A stretch of DNA of 64,000 nt from Chalara sp. BL73 (lineage: Eukaryota; Ascomycota; Leotiomycetes; Helotiales): the NCBI GenBank assembly GCA_918026815.1, contig CAKJVC010000092.1:806001-870000 (forward strand), given 5' to 3'. Every line of letters begins with the position of its first letter. The stretch's first letter is position 1. Made by a program: the position numbers and the translations under genes. This document shows positions 32,017-42,862 of the stretch, one piece after another. A model generated the notes under the pieces. It worked only from the letters and a program-made list of their open reading frames with translations, was not told the DNA's origin and did not search any database.

Positions 32017-32394
32017 ATGGACAAGTCAGGTGAACACGCAGGCTATATCATAGAACTTTTTATACTACGCTACATGGCTGCCGCTTGTACTACCACGGAT
32101 TACAAATGGAGTTTCTTCGGTTTAAGTGCCTTCGCATATATCATTTTTGCAATGAGCACCATTAACGAGAGCCGTGAATCAGTAGAGGTTCTCAGTATCG
32201 GCCGTGATTTCATGATTCTATTAGGCTAGGTTAATCTGCTGTGGCTGCTATGCCTAGTTGCATTTGCATTAGGTGATGGTGGGAATATTATTGGTATCAC
32301 TGCCGGCTGCGTCCTCTTTTCTAATTCTCTATATACTCTTATTGCCAGCTGTAAGCGTTGCATTTTCTATCCTATGACGAAAGCGGGATTTTAG
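32017..32394 (+). pseudogene. fungal opsin / opsin-related protein, C-terminal relic
   Basis: The translated frame matches the last three helices of fungal microbial-type rhodopsins: DYKWSFFGLSAFAYIIFAM, GRDFMILLG, a TAG where the family has Trp, then VNLLWLLCLVAFALGDGG and IIGITAGCVLFSNSLYTL. The stop at 32227-32229 and the missing helices A-D make it a pseudogene. The position of the retinal-binding lysine in helix G holds no Lys, as in opsin-related proteins (ORP class), although decay could also explain this. No upstream exons were recognised. Confidence 0.7.
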
Positions 32395-32755
32395 GAAGCT
32401 GTGGCTCGACTTCAGCGAGTACTGTGGTATTCGACAGAACACAACTTTGATGGAAAAGGCAGGCCCACTTGTCACACTTGCCTGCGAGCTGTGTCAAGGA
32501 AAGCCTGTAACTAGCAATGGGCGGAGAGTCAACGGTCGAGGTTGTTAGCAGCTGCATTGAGGTCCTCGAATCCCAACACAATAAATTAAGGTGTTCCATG
32601 GTGAGCAAAAAGATAAGTATTTTTTAGTGAACGCCGTTGTAACTTTACTTGTAACTTAATTTCACTAGTTTGGCAGAATGAAGGAAAGCTATCGTAGGTA
32701 ATCCTCTATGTAGCTTTAAAATTTCTTTCAAAACTCCTTAATTAATGTTTGCCAG
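32395..32755. other. Intergenic region
   Basis: About 360 bp between the opsin relic and the 3' end of the large secreted protein gene. I see nothing. Confidence 0.4.
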
Positions 32756-35571
32756 CTAGTTAGGTCCCAAGGCCACAGTAACAGTGCTAGAGGAAAGAGG
32801 AATCTGCCATCCTTGCCGCGACTGATTAATCCCCGCAGTGGTGACTTTGTATGTCGTCGTTCCGGATGTAGTTTCAGCCCACAAGACAGCAGACGCGGCT
32901 TTCGGAGCACTGTCCAACTGCGATAGTGTTATGGAGATAGCTCTTGAGGACACCACGTAGCTGAACTCTTGAATAATACCAGCATCAACCGTAATATGCA
33001 CTCCAAGAGGTCCAATAAATATTCGCCGCCTTACTGGGTCTCGAGTTTGCACCCTGATATTTGTCCCGGAGACATCGAGAATACCGCCATATGCTATGAG
33101 ACCAAGCTGTGCATCCTGCGCAACATACGTGCCTGTGCCCAATGCCAGTCCGAGGAAATTTGGTCCATAGTCGCCGCTGATGCCATCCCACTTGAGTGTA
33201 TCGGGCCATGAATGGAACGAGGCAGCTGCAAACCCATCTTGATTGATGTTAGAAGTTGGTCCACTGACTCCACCATAACCAACTCGAAGAAGGTATGTAT
33301 CAGATGGATTGCTACGGAACGCCCCCAAAAGGACAAGGGAATTGAGACCTGATCCGTAATGGTGGATCTGACGTTCGATGCGGCGAAGCTTGCCACCATA
33401 TCTAATGACTCGATAAGACGAAGTTCGGCAAGAACACACCCAAGAAGCTACTTACATATTGTCCCAGTATCTTCGGGCATTACCGTTCCAGCCCCAATGT
33501 GCTACAGTAGGCATAAACCCAAGTACGCTGTTCACCGTTTTAGTAACACTGTTGGTGAGGCCAAAATATCTATTTCCTTAGTTAGTGTTGTCCATCTTCT
33601 TGTAGCGCATGTAATCGTGATAAAGCTATAGTAACCATGGTGAACAATGGGAACTTACTTGGCCCAATAATAAACTCCTTCCTGCCCAGTCGAGTCCCAT
33701 GCCATCTCACTACCAAAGGGTACCTCCTCCGAGTTCCACTGATCCGCGCGAGATCGCATAGCTGTCGTAAGAGTATTAACCTTGGCTGTTTGTCCCTCTC
33801 GCTTGAGATCGGCCAGGATCTCCCCAAAGACAGTCTCGCCCATTAAGCCAACGCGGTTATAACCAACCGATGGCTGCATCCCCCGAATAATAGTATTGAA
33901 TGCGTGATCGAGGTACCAATCCCACGTGTGGCTCTTGACCAGATCTGGGTATGCTCTGGCCACACGGTACAGGGACCAGTACGCCGCAGCAACATGAACA
34001 TAGTCATAGGCACGGTCAGTCGCGTAGGCGGCAGCTTTATTCCATGACGTCCAGCTTGTCCAATCAATACCCGAGCTGTACTGATATCCTGGAACAGCTG
34101 ACGGCTCATAGAAGAAAATACTCTTGCGCACAGCATAGTCACTTGTCTGAATAGTTTTCCAGAGAACGCCATCCACAAACTGTTCGAGTTTCGTAACTTC
34201 ACCCGCATTTGGCTGAATCGCCTGCTTCATCATTGCGGACAGGAATGCACCGGCTCCTCCTTCGTCACTGAGACCTGCTACCCAAGCACGTGAGTCCTGG
34301 GTCACGATGGACTTCGCTTCATAATCGTAAGTCATAACGGAGGGAGCACGGCCAAAGGGATCTGATGTATCTGTAAACCACTGTGAGGTGGTGAGAAATC
34401 GACCCAAATCACCAATAGTCTCAGTACCTCCCTTCGTGACATAATAGTGGATAGTCTGAATCTTGCCGTCCGCATATGTCACAGTCAATCGCGCTCGGCC
34501 CCATGACGATGTAGGCGGAGTTATAGTATATGATCCAACGGCAACTTGAGCTACTGTCAGAGATCCTGCTGGGCTGGCAACTATCGAACTAACAGTTGAA
34601 TTTGACTGAAGAAACAGCTGCGCTGGAGAGCCTCTAGTAATGATATATCCTGGAACGCCAACTGCCACAGGTGTACCGGTTCCGCGGATGCTATTGTCGA
34701 TCCCGCGAACTCCGTCTTTGGCAACAGAGAACCGCACCCCGAACTGCAGCGACTGACCCGGTTGTAGAGTCTTCGATGAAGCGATATTCCACGGATCTTT
34801 CCCAGCCCACTCCTTCTCCGCCCAAGCTTTGCTGAGAACCTGCCACTCATAGAAGCCCTCAAAAGTTTGACTTCCATAGGCTGTGTCTGAGTAATAAGCC
34901 TCATTCAAGTTACGATAAGCTTCTAGTGGCGTATCCCCAAGAGGGGTTACCACCAGAGCTGAGCCAGTGCCACTTAAAGGAGCCACACGGATATGCCCCG
35001 CGTGCATGCCGATATAAGGATCAGACAGTGAACATAGGCGCTGCATATCTGTGGCAAGACGACCGGTAAAGATGCTGTTGAATTCTGCAGGAAATCCAAG
35101 GCTACCAATCTCCACCGCTTGCGATCCGGAATTTTGAACTGTAAGCCGCAGTCCAAGGTCGCCAGAAACATCGATCCATTCCCGAGTCACATTGAGCGGT
35201 CCTGTAGGAAGAGTTGGCGCTAGGCGTGAGGCTGCTAAGGCACCGGTTGAGACTGAAGTCACGGGTTTACGGGCTGAAGCAGAGTTTCCATCGATCCATG
35301 CCGTTCCGCCAGTTACACGATATCGGAATGTGACATCGCCCCAGTGATATTGGGTGTTGCGAGCACGTCGGGATATGTAATCATATGGCAGGAAGTCGAA
35401 TGATTCCCCTGCTGGTTTCAAGGATACAAGAACTTGAGCATCTCGAACGATCTGGGCGTTGAAGTTTTTGGTGTTGAGCGTTATGTATCCATTGCTGAGA
35501 CCTAGGGTGTCTTGGCACCGAACATAGCTGGAGAAGAGACTAAGAACGAAGAGTCCTAAGTAGAGGATCAT
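32756..35571 (-). CDS. large secreted protein, DUF5695-like (putative glycoside hydrolase)
   Basis: This 890-residue protein has three exons with introns at 33570-33658 and 33402-33455, totalling 2673 nt. It starts with a signal peptide (MILYLGLFVLSLFSSYVRC) and is therefore secreted. The N-terminal half is beta-rich (FLPYDYISRR, YHWGDVTFRYRV), and the middle has alpha-helical, barrel-like segments (YDYVHVAAAYWSLYRVAR, YNRVGLMGETVFGEIL, EVPFGSEMAWDSTGQEGVYY). The C-terminus is again a beta domain. This matches proteins I know as DUF5695 in fungi and bacteria, suspected polysaccharide-active enzymes without a settled reaction. It is divergently paired with a GH43 gene. The GSEMAWDSTGQEG block holds candidate catalytic acids. 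Confidence 0.75.
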
Positions 35572-36333
35572 TATAATTCCAATTATTGTACGTATCCCTT
35601 CAGTGTATTAGCGAAAGCAGGGCTTAGAAGTATGCGTAAGAGTGCCTGTTGAGAGTCTTCAAACAACCTGTTCTTATATGTGTGGAGAGATAGTCCTGCA
35701 TGATGCATCATTAGCAACTGACTTCTAAAGACAAGTGACATATTCGAGAACCCAGGGACGGCCTTTGAGCAGTACCAGAAAAGGTTCCATCTCCATCGTA
35801 TTCACGGATAAGGATCGACATGCATGGGGGGCGAGCTTGGGCATGGTCATAAACTGGGCCAGATCTCTCCGAATTCTCCGTAACATTTAGCATGGATCGC
35901 CGGCAAACTGTTGCTTGTAGATCATAAGGTAGCAATATATCGGTACTTAATGCGGCCCCAACATCTAAGTCAATAGTCTTGGCAGTGCCGTATACGCGTG
36001 AAATGACACGCCGTGATTGGGCCGCTAATAGGCAATCTACATTATGGCACTACAAGTGCTGTAGGAGATTTGCCAGCGGGGGAATTAAAGTCCACGGATA
36101 ACTAATATTTCTCAAACGTAACAACTTGTCGATAGACTTCGGGAAGACTCAGCCAAAATGGCTTTAGGGAGGAGTTTGACCGTGAAATGTTCACACAGCT
36201 CTTGAGACTGGGTGCTAGAAACTGGCTGCACAAGACTAACAATGAATAATTATCTCTTAAATAGCATTTGAGGTTTGTGAATGATTTCTGAAGTGCCCGT
36301 AATCAAATTCTTCTGGAAGTCATCAAGCTAATC
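35572..36333. promoter_or_regulatory. shared promoter of the DUF5695-like and GH43 genes
   Basis: About 760 bp between divergent starts. It holds one match to the CreA carbon-repressor consensus SYGGRG (GCGGGG at 36076-36081) and a CGCTAAT near 36021 that resembles XlnR/AraR-type sites. Both are short motifs that can arise by chance. There is no coding frame. Confidence 0.4.
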
Positions 36334-37878
36334 ATGACCAGGCTAGCGCTTGCAAGATTTGCGGCAACGCTTCTCGCTACACCGTTGGCTGCATCATCCA
36401 TTGTTCGTCGCCAGACAACCAGTTTCACGTCCGTCGGAAATCCTATACTGGCCGATGGCTCAATCTATTCGGCTGACCCAGCACCGCTGGTAGTCAATGA
36501 CACGCTTTACATCCTCTCAGGTCGGGACCAAGCCGGCGCCACAGAGAATGCCTTCATTATGAACGAGTGGCAAGTATTCACCTCCAAGAATCCTAGCCCC
36601 ACTGGGGGTGATTGGGTTCTTAATCGCAATATCGCGCAACCGCAGAGTATATTTTCTTGGGCCAGTGCTGGTACTGCCTATGCCAGCCAAATAGTTAGAG
36701 GTCCAAATGGAAGATATTACCTGTACGCTCCAGTCACTCAGAGAAATGGTGGCACCTCAGACCCATTCGCGATAGGTGTTGCTGTCTCTAATAGCCCCTT
36801 AGGGCCATTTACAGACGCACATACCTCTGGGCCGATCATTTCCCAGAAAGTTCCTTCTCCAGGCAATAGCATCCAGAATATTGATCCCACTGTTATAGTT
36901 GACACAGATGGACGAGTCTACATCTACTGGGGTACGTTTGGACAGCTCAGAGGTGTTGAGTTGGAAACGGACATGGTCACTGTCAAAGGCTCGGTGGTTA
37001 CTGTTAGCTCTCTCACCGGATACTTCGAAGCTCCTTGGCTGATGAAACGCGGAAGTACTTATTACCTGGTGTACGCAGCTAATAACGCTGGAGCAAACTC
37101 ACCGTGCACTCCAACCAGCTATCATGCCTGTATCGCATATGGCACCGCATCTAGCCCTCTTGGCCCTTGGACCTTCCGTGGCGTCATACTAGATATCGTG
37201 TCATCCACAACCTCGCATCCAGGTATCTACCAGATGAACAATAACTGGTTCCTCACCTACCACACTCGTGATGCGGTTGGCGGCACTCACTTTCGTCGTA
37301 GTATAGCCTTAGACAAGCTAGAGTGGGACGATTCCACATCCCCGCCATCAATTCGCAAAGTTGTTCAAACCAAACGAGCTGCGCCAGCAGGACAGCCGTC
37401 TCGCAATATCGCTCCTCGCGCCACTCCCTCAGCCTCAGGAACCACCCCAATTCAGTACTGGATCGCGGCGATCAATGATGGAAGGGTAGAGGCTAACCCC
37501 TTGCCACCTGATTACTGGTCCTCGTATGCTGCAGAGCGTTCTCCACAGACCAGCACCCTGACGTACACTTGGCCAAGCGCCGTGCAACTTAATGGCGTAG
37601 CGATGGCGTTCTTTGCGGACCAGCCAGCGGGATCTAATATTGGGGTTCCTCCACCAGCTTCGTGGCGAGTTGAGTATCTTAACTCCGGTGGAGCTTGGAC
37701 TGCGGTCTCTCCTTCGGGAGGCTATCCAACAACCGTGACGAACTCACCGACCGAAGTTCGCTTTACGACGACGATTTCGACGACGTCTCTGAGGGCAATT
37801 TTGACGGCTTCGGGCAATGGGCAGTATGGTGGGATTGGTGTCAAGGAGTGGTTTGCGTATGCGCCAACTGCAGTGTAG
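36334..37878 (+). CDS. secreted GH43 glycoside hydrolase with C-terminal beta domain
   Basis: This intronless 514-residue enzyme has a signal peptide (about 1-22) and a five-bladed-propeller GH43 domain (about 30-345). The canonical acidic triad is present: Asp48 in YSADPAPLV (general base), Asp184 in IDPTVIVD (pKa modulator) and Glu232 in YFEAPWLMK (acid). GH43 enzymes release arabinose or xylose from plant polysaccharides with inversion. The residues seen do not fix which sugar. A C-terminal domain (about 375-510, with LTYTWPSAVQLNGVAMAFF and GIGVKEWFAY) looks like a galactose-binding or discoidin-type beta sandwich. Divergent pairing with the DUF5695-like gene suggests joint action on one polysaccharide. 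Confidence 0.9.
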   Translation: MTRLALARFAATLLATPLAASSIVRRQTTSFTSVGNPILADGSIYSADPAPLVVNDTLYILSGRDQAGATENAFIMNEWQVFTSKNPSPTGGDWVLNRNIAQPQSIFSWASAGTAYASQIVRGPNGRYYLYAPVTQRNGGTSDPFAIGVAVSNSPLGPFTDAHTSGPIISQKVPSPGNSIQNIDPTVIVDTDGRVYIYWGTFGQLRGVELETDMVTVKGSVVTVSSLTGYFEAPWLMKRGSTYYLVYAANNAGANSPCTPTSYHACIAYGTASSPLGPWTFRGVILDIVSSTTSHPGIYQMNNNWFLTYHTRDAVGGTHFRRSIALDKLEWDDSTSPPSIRKVVQTKRAAPAGQPSRNIAPRATPSASGTTPIQYWIAAINDGRVEANPLPPDYWSSYAAERSPQTSTLTYTWPSAVQLNGVAMAFFADQPAGSNIGVPPPASWRVEYLNSGGAWTAVSPSGGYPTTVTNSPTEVRFTTTISTTSLRAILTASGNGQYGGIGVKEWFAYAPTAV

Positions 37879-40435
37879 TTCTGCTCATATAATAAATTGG
37901 CCACTGTGCATGTCCTTAGTTAGACAGAAGTTCTCTTTACAACACTTATTTTACTCTAGAAGAGGAACAATATCAGTTCATGTGATAAACTCCTAGTTAA
38001 ACCCCATCCAAAAGGTTGTCTTGATTAGACTTCAGTCCTATACCCGGAATTCTTGAGTGTTTTTGATAACTGGATGATACTTCTTTGTATATCAAAGATC
38101 CCTCAGGTGAAGCACTTTCAAAGTTTGTTGGTATTACCAATGCAATCTTCATGGATGACTATATCATGGTTACCGTCAATTCCATAATTGTACCGTTGTG
38201 GGTTGGAATCCTTATGATCCTACGCATCGTTTTACCCTAATCCTTGTATGTCTAGATTGCTGACCTCTTTGCCCCACAAATCTGATAGTAAAAGTACCCG
38301 TGATAGCAAAGAGTCCATTAGCAATATCACTGAGATAATGTAAGAACCCGGGCCTGGATCTTTAAGATGGACGTAGATTGTCAATACATTTGGGCCTCTA
38401 AAATACACAACAGAATCAGACTAAAGTACAAATTGCGCAAAGAATGTGTAAATGTGAAGTTGGTATCAGTAAATCTAGTGTGTTAAAGGATACAGTAACT
38501 GTTAGTTTATATCTTTTTCAAGTTGAAAGAAAAGGGCATGGTCTAAATTATGAAGTTCCTGAATTTTATGTCTATCCTCCTCAAGAGTGAATCCAATTCT
38601 GGACTGTAACATTACATTACTAGAAACTCCCTCCATCACTTTTACAGTAGTCTAAGGAATATAAAAGACGCTATTGAGCGGTTTACCACAAGATAAATTC
38701 AATTAGCCTACAAATGACATTTTAAAATCTGTGAAGCAGGCAGCCCAAAATAAGCAGGCTCACAGGGCCAATATACCCTATATTCAAGGTGTTGTGGGTC
38801 ACATAGAATCTAAAAGTGCTGGATGGGCAGTTCCACATATTTTCATCTTTCTTCAACCTGGCCACAACTTAAGTGAAAATAACGATACTCAGAATGACAG
38901 TGTATACAAGGATTGGTATTGGTTTTCCAAGGCCTAGAATCCTAGTAGATTTGATACAAATAGACAAATTAATACACTGAAAGTACGGTTTATCGCAGGC
39001 AATTTATTTCTTATAGCATATACACGGAGTAGTGCACAATAAGACTAGGGCTTGCGGTTGACGCCAAAGAGCGCTTGAGACAGCGAAATGTTTAGTCCGG
39101 GCCCCGTATTTAAATTCTGCCACAAGAAGCAGTTCAGGAAACTGAATCTAAAAGACTCCATTACTTACACCAAGTTCTGACATGTTTCTCCTTCTGCTTA
39201 TGTATAAAAGCTCTTCTACAAAGATGTGTTCCTACATCAGAGCAGTAAGGAGCTTGATGCTTATGGCAGTTTAAAATTTGAAACATAGTGCCAGCTAGTA
39301 ACATTCAATATTGCTTTTGCGTAGCATGTTCCTTTTCGAGAATGTGTGGATTCGGAATAGTTTACGGGCCAAATCTTGCTGTTGGTACGCACGTAAATAA
39401 GGTCACGTGAACCACCGGGGCATGTGAATTGTGAGTCTCTCGAGGGCCTACTACCACCTCGCGATAGACCATAGCTTAGAACCTGAATATCAAGAATCGA
39501 GGAACCAATATCACCACCGCAAGAGCATAGTCAATAGTTATTACACCTTTTGCATGGTGATAGGTATCCCGACACTCACAGAGTTCTGGCGGATGACAAC
39601 AAATTGCAATAAACCCACAAAACTATAAACTAAAAATAGTCTCTCATTGAATAATAACTGCATATAATATTTTAAAACCCTACAATAGATCTCTGCATAG
39701 GATGATTGGTTTAGAAGAGTGTATTCTGATCTCGTCTCATAATCAATCTAACCATTCTGGTACATTCTCTACGAAACCCCTCGCAATCTTGCATTCCTGG
39801 AGGCATGGTTAGCATATAGTTATTTATATATAGTGTTTAAGGAACAGAAATAGGAATACTCCTAAGTTTACAAAGTGCAGGAAATGCCTAAGTTCAGCAC
39901 ATCTGTATGAAAATACGAACTGCTTGATGGTCTTGATTTGTATATAAAAGAACACGCCGATCGATAAGCTTCTAAGTATGATTTGTAACGCAATTATAAA
40001 ATGGATCCATTCAAATGGAGGGGCGTTGTTTACGTTGAGATATCATGCATAGGTTGAGCGTTAAGCTGCATCAAGCATAGCGACAGAGAGAATGACAACA
40101 GCGAAGTCCGGACTAGAAACAAGGTAGTAAAAAGTATGTAAATTTATTTCGTAATCAAAACGAGCTGAGTTTTTGTGATCCAACTCTGAGGAGCGGCAAA
40201 GTTTTTCAAATTGTGGTGTTTACAGCTGATTGTAAACAGTCATTCCGAACTCAATATTCCTTCTGAATTGCTCACTATCTGGGCATTCCGAAACCTGCAT
40301 TCTTGGGAATGCGATTCTTGTGCTTGTATAATGAGGAAAGCAATCACAGACTCGTTGAACTTACTGGCTTATCCTATGTTCCATGCAAAAGAAAGTGAAT
40401 AGAACACCCTACTGCCAATGGGCATATTAGATACA
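37879..40435. other. Long gene-free AT-rich stretch
   Basis: About 2.56 kb downstream of GH43, the largest empty interval in the window. Short frames (for example 38731-38937) carry no domain or splice structure. I found no paired terminal repeats or reverse-transcriptase motifs, although an eroded transposon is possible. Confidence 0.45.
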
Positions 40436-42253
40436 TCACACAAACAACCAATCGACCCCACCATTAGCCAAATAATGATACCAATTCCCCTGTTCATGTT
40501 CTTCTTGCGCACCTGCAGCCTTCCTCTCGTCAACTCTCCTCCAGATCTGATCGAGAACCGCCACAGCATTGGCAGCATTAATAGACCTGAAGCTTATCCA
40601 AAAGATGTGAAACAAAGCTTTGACAGCTTCTCTTCTTTCCGGAACCTCAGATTCTGCGCCAGCTATGAATGTTGGCCACAAGATACATTTGAGAAATGGG
40701 CCATCGATTGGGATAGTAGCAAGGTCGTCAATAATCTGCGAAGCAAGCTCAGGAATAGGAAAGCTATTACCAATTGGGTAGGGGCATAGGGCGCGAAGCG
40801 CGTATATCAGGACGGCGGATTTATAGGCTGACGCTATATGTACCCTTTGGGAAGTATCTCGACATGGACTAAATAGACTAGTCTTTTGCGCCCATACCGT
40901 AGGACAGAATGACTCTATTGAGCTGACTATTGAGCTATCATCTATTTCCAGTGGTGGTTGTGGCTCGGTATTTGGTGTTGAAATGGGCTTCGATTGAGAA
41001 CTTTGCATTTTAGACCAGTATTGCCAGTTTATTACAAGAATTAGGTATAGTAAATCAGCTGGACAGCCCCAAAATGTGTACTTTTCTGACTGGCGGATGC
41101 TATTAAATACCTCCTCCGTCGGGGGTAGAGGCTTCGAAATCTTGTAGGGGCGGGTGAGTGTGTTCCCCATAATGTCAAACCTGTACTATTATTAGTCAAT
41201 CAGAGAGCTGAATATGAATCTGGACCTACGTTATACAAGAGTCGAAGAAAAAGGAGTTCAGATTTGGAGCTACATTTCCAATAACAGAATGATTGTCTTG
41301 AGAAGTCTTTTCTCTCAACTGAACGAGCTGTTTTGCTCCCTCTAGATGAACTCTCCAAGCATCTTTCCCAGATTCGAGCACTTCTATAAATACGAACAGT
41401 GAAATGCATGCAAATAAGACATGGTGGTCAAGAGTGGGTGTTTGCTGCAGGTCGTTTCGAAGCTGAGTAAGTGCACTCTGCTTGAACGACAGTGCATGGT
41501 ACTTGGAAGGCGACTGTAGTGAAGTGTTGTTCTCGGAAGGTAGCGATGGCCATGCAAATGATGAATCTGAATAAGTTCTGAAGTTTGTGAAGTCTCGGGC
41601 AGATACTGCAAGTATAGTCTTCAACAGTAGCGGACTGGTCCCAATCAAAGCCATTAGGTCTTTGTATGGATTCTGGCCAGGAAAATCGATTAGAACTGCC
41701 TCAGTAGACAATTTGTGTGCATCTAAAGAGAGTGATCGAAATTAGACATGAAGAAATATGGAAATTAGGTATAGCAGACATTCGAACTATACCTACAGTA
41801 GTTGAGGTAGAATCTGGTAAGATGATTGACATCTTGAAAAATTGGATCAACGAGGGCCCCTTGAATTGAGAACGAAGATTGCAGAGAAGACGAAGTAGAT
41901 CCAATTGCTTCAGTAGTCGTATTTGAATCATTAGATAGGACAGATATGTTTGAGGGGGGAGACTTTTGTTTCCTCAGATCTTCCTTAACTTCCTCAAAAG
42001 TTTTACCCATCATCTTTCCCCTGCTCGCAACGCCTTTGTTCCAAACTAGAGGTTTTTTGTACCCCAGACATTGCCGTCCCGCCTGGTGACATTTTTTGCA
42101 AGTTGGTATGGCTTTATCGCAAATAATTCTTCTTCGCCGACAAGTCCAGCAAGGCGTTTTAGATCTGCTAAGTGAGAGCTCACTCAATAGAGTAGGCGGT
42201 GAGACGGGTTTGGTTGAGCCTTGAGTCACCATCGCTTGTGCTGGGTCTGTCAT
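40436..42253 (-). CDS. Zn2Cys6 transcription factor (Fungal_trans_2 type)
   Basis: This 564-residue regulator has three exons with introns at 41723-41796 and 41181-41229, totalling 1695 nt. The binuclear cluster has Cys35, 38, 45, 52, 55 and 62 (PCWTCRRRRIICDKAIPTC, KKCHQAGRQC) with CX2CX6CX6CX2CX6C spacing. A basic linker follows (KPLVWNKGVASRGK), then the fungal-specific domain (FYLNYYAHKLSTEAVLID, NPYKDLMALIGTSPLLLKT), matching the Pfam family Fungal_trans_2. It is divergent from a PDR-type ABC transporter 610 bp away and is likely its pathway-specific activator. The candidate operator lies between them. Confidence 0.9.
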
Positions 42254-42862
42254 CTAAACAAGTAATGGCAACACATTCCTCACTCTACCATTCAATAGGA
42301 ACCAAGCCTTTAGGTGGATCGGCCAACTACCACATCAATGCGTTGAGAATTCAGCTTATCCAAGTAAATACAGGACAGCGCAAGAGCAAAGGAGTCCGAG
42401 GGGGCGAAACAAGTATCCACAATAATTGGAACAATTACGCACATGATGTACTCTTGGCTGCTGTTTTAAACTTAGAGTACCAATTAGCTAAGCAGACATA
42501 CATCATCATTCGTCCGAAACTTTCGAGCCCCAGAATCCAGCAACGATGCAATGATCAATTAGTCATTAGAAATTCTAACACCAAAAAGGAAGCCAAGAGG
42601 AGAGAACCACCAAGAACGGTGTCAGTATTCGCTTCTTTGCCATTTCTCTCGCCCTATTAGCTTGCCCCATACTACTAAAATGTGTTCGCCGGTTCGGCTC
42701 AACACTCTGACTCCCGGGTTGATACCCGGCAGCTTACAAGTGTACAAATATATTTCATCCGGGTGCTCTCTTTCGCTCTTGTTTGTTTTATCTTTGTTCT
42801 GTCTATTAATGGTTAATATATGATTGCTGTACTGTTTCTCCCTTCTTGAATTTTTGCTCGTC
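42254..42862. promoter_or_regulatory. shared promoter, Zn2Cys6 factor / ABC transporter
   Basis: This 609-bp divergent promoter has GC-rich CGG/CCG motifs clustered at 42687-42762: GCCGGTTCGG, the palindrome described separately, and ATCCGGGTGC. The AT-rich remainder shows no coding frame. Confidence 0.5.
42714..42729. promoter_or_regulatory. candidate Zn2Cys6 operator, 16-bp palindrome
   Basis: CCGGGT-TGAT-ACCCGG is a perfect inverted repeat with CGG/CCG triplets, centred about 140 bp upstream of the ABC transporter ATG. Zn2Cys6 dimers typically bind inverted or everted CGG triplets. Position and symmetry are visible; binding is inferred. Confidence 0.5.

Noticed and set aside
42700..42735. 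tRNA-like T-arm (GGGTTGATACCC) near the ABC promoter
   Set aside because: No A box, acceptor stem or anticodon arm fits around it. The sequence is better explained as a palindromic operator candidate.
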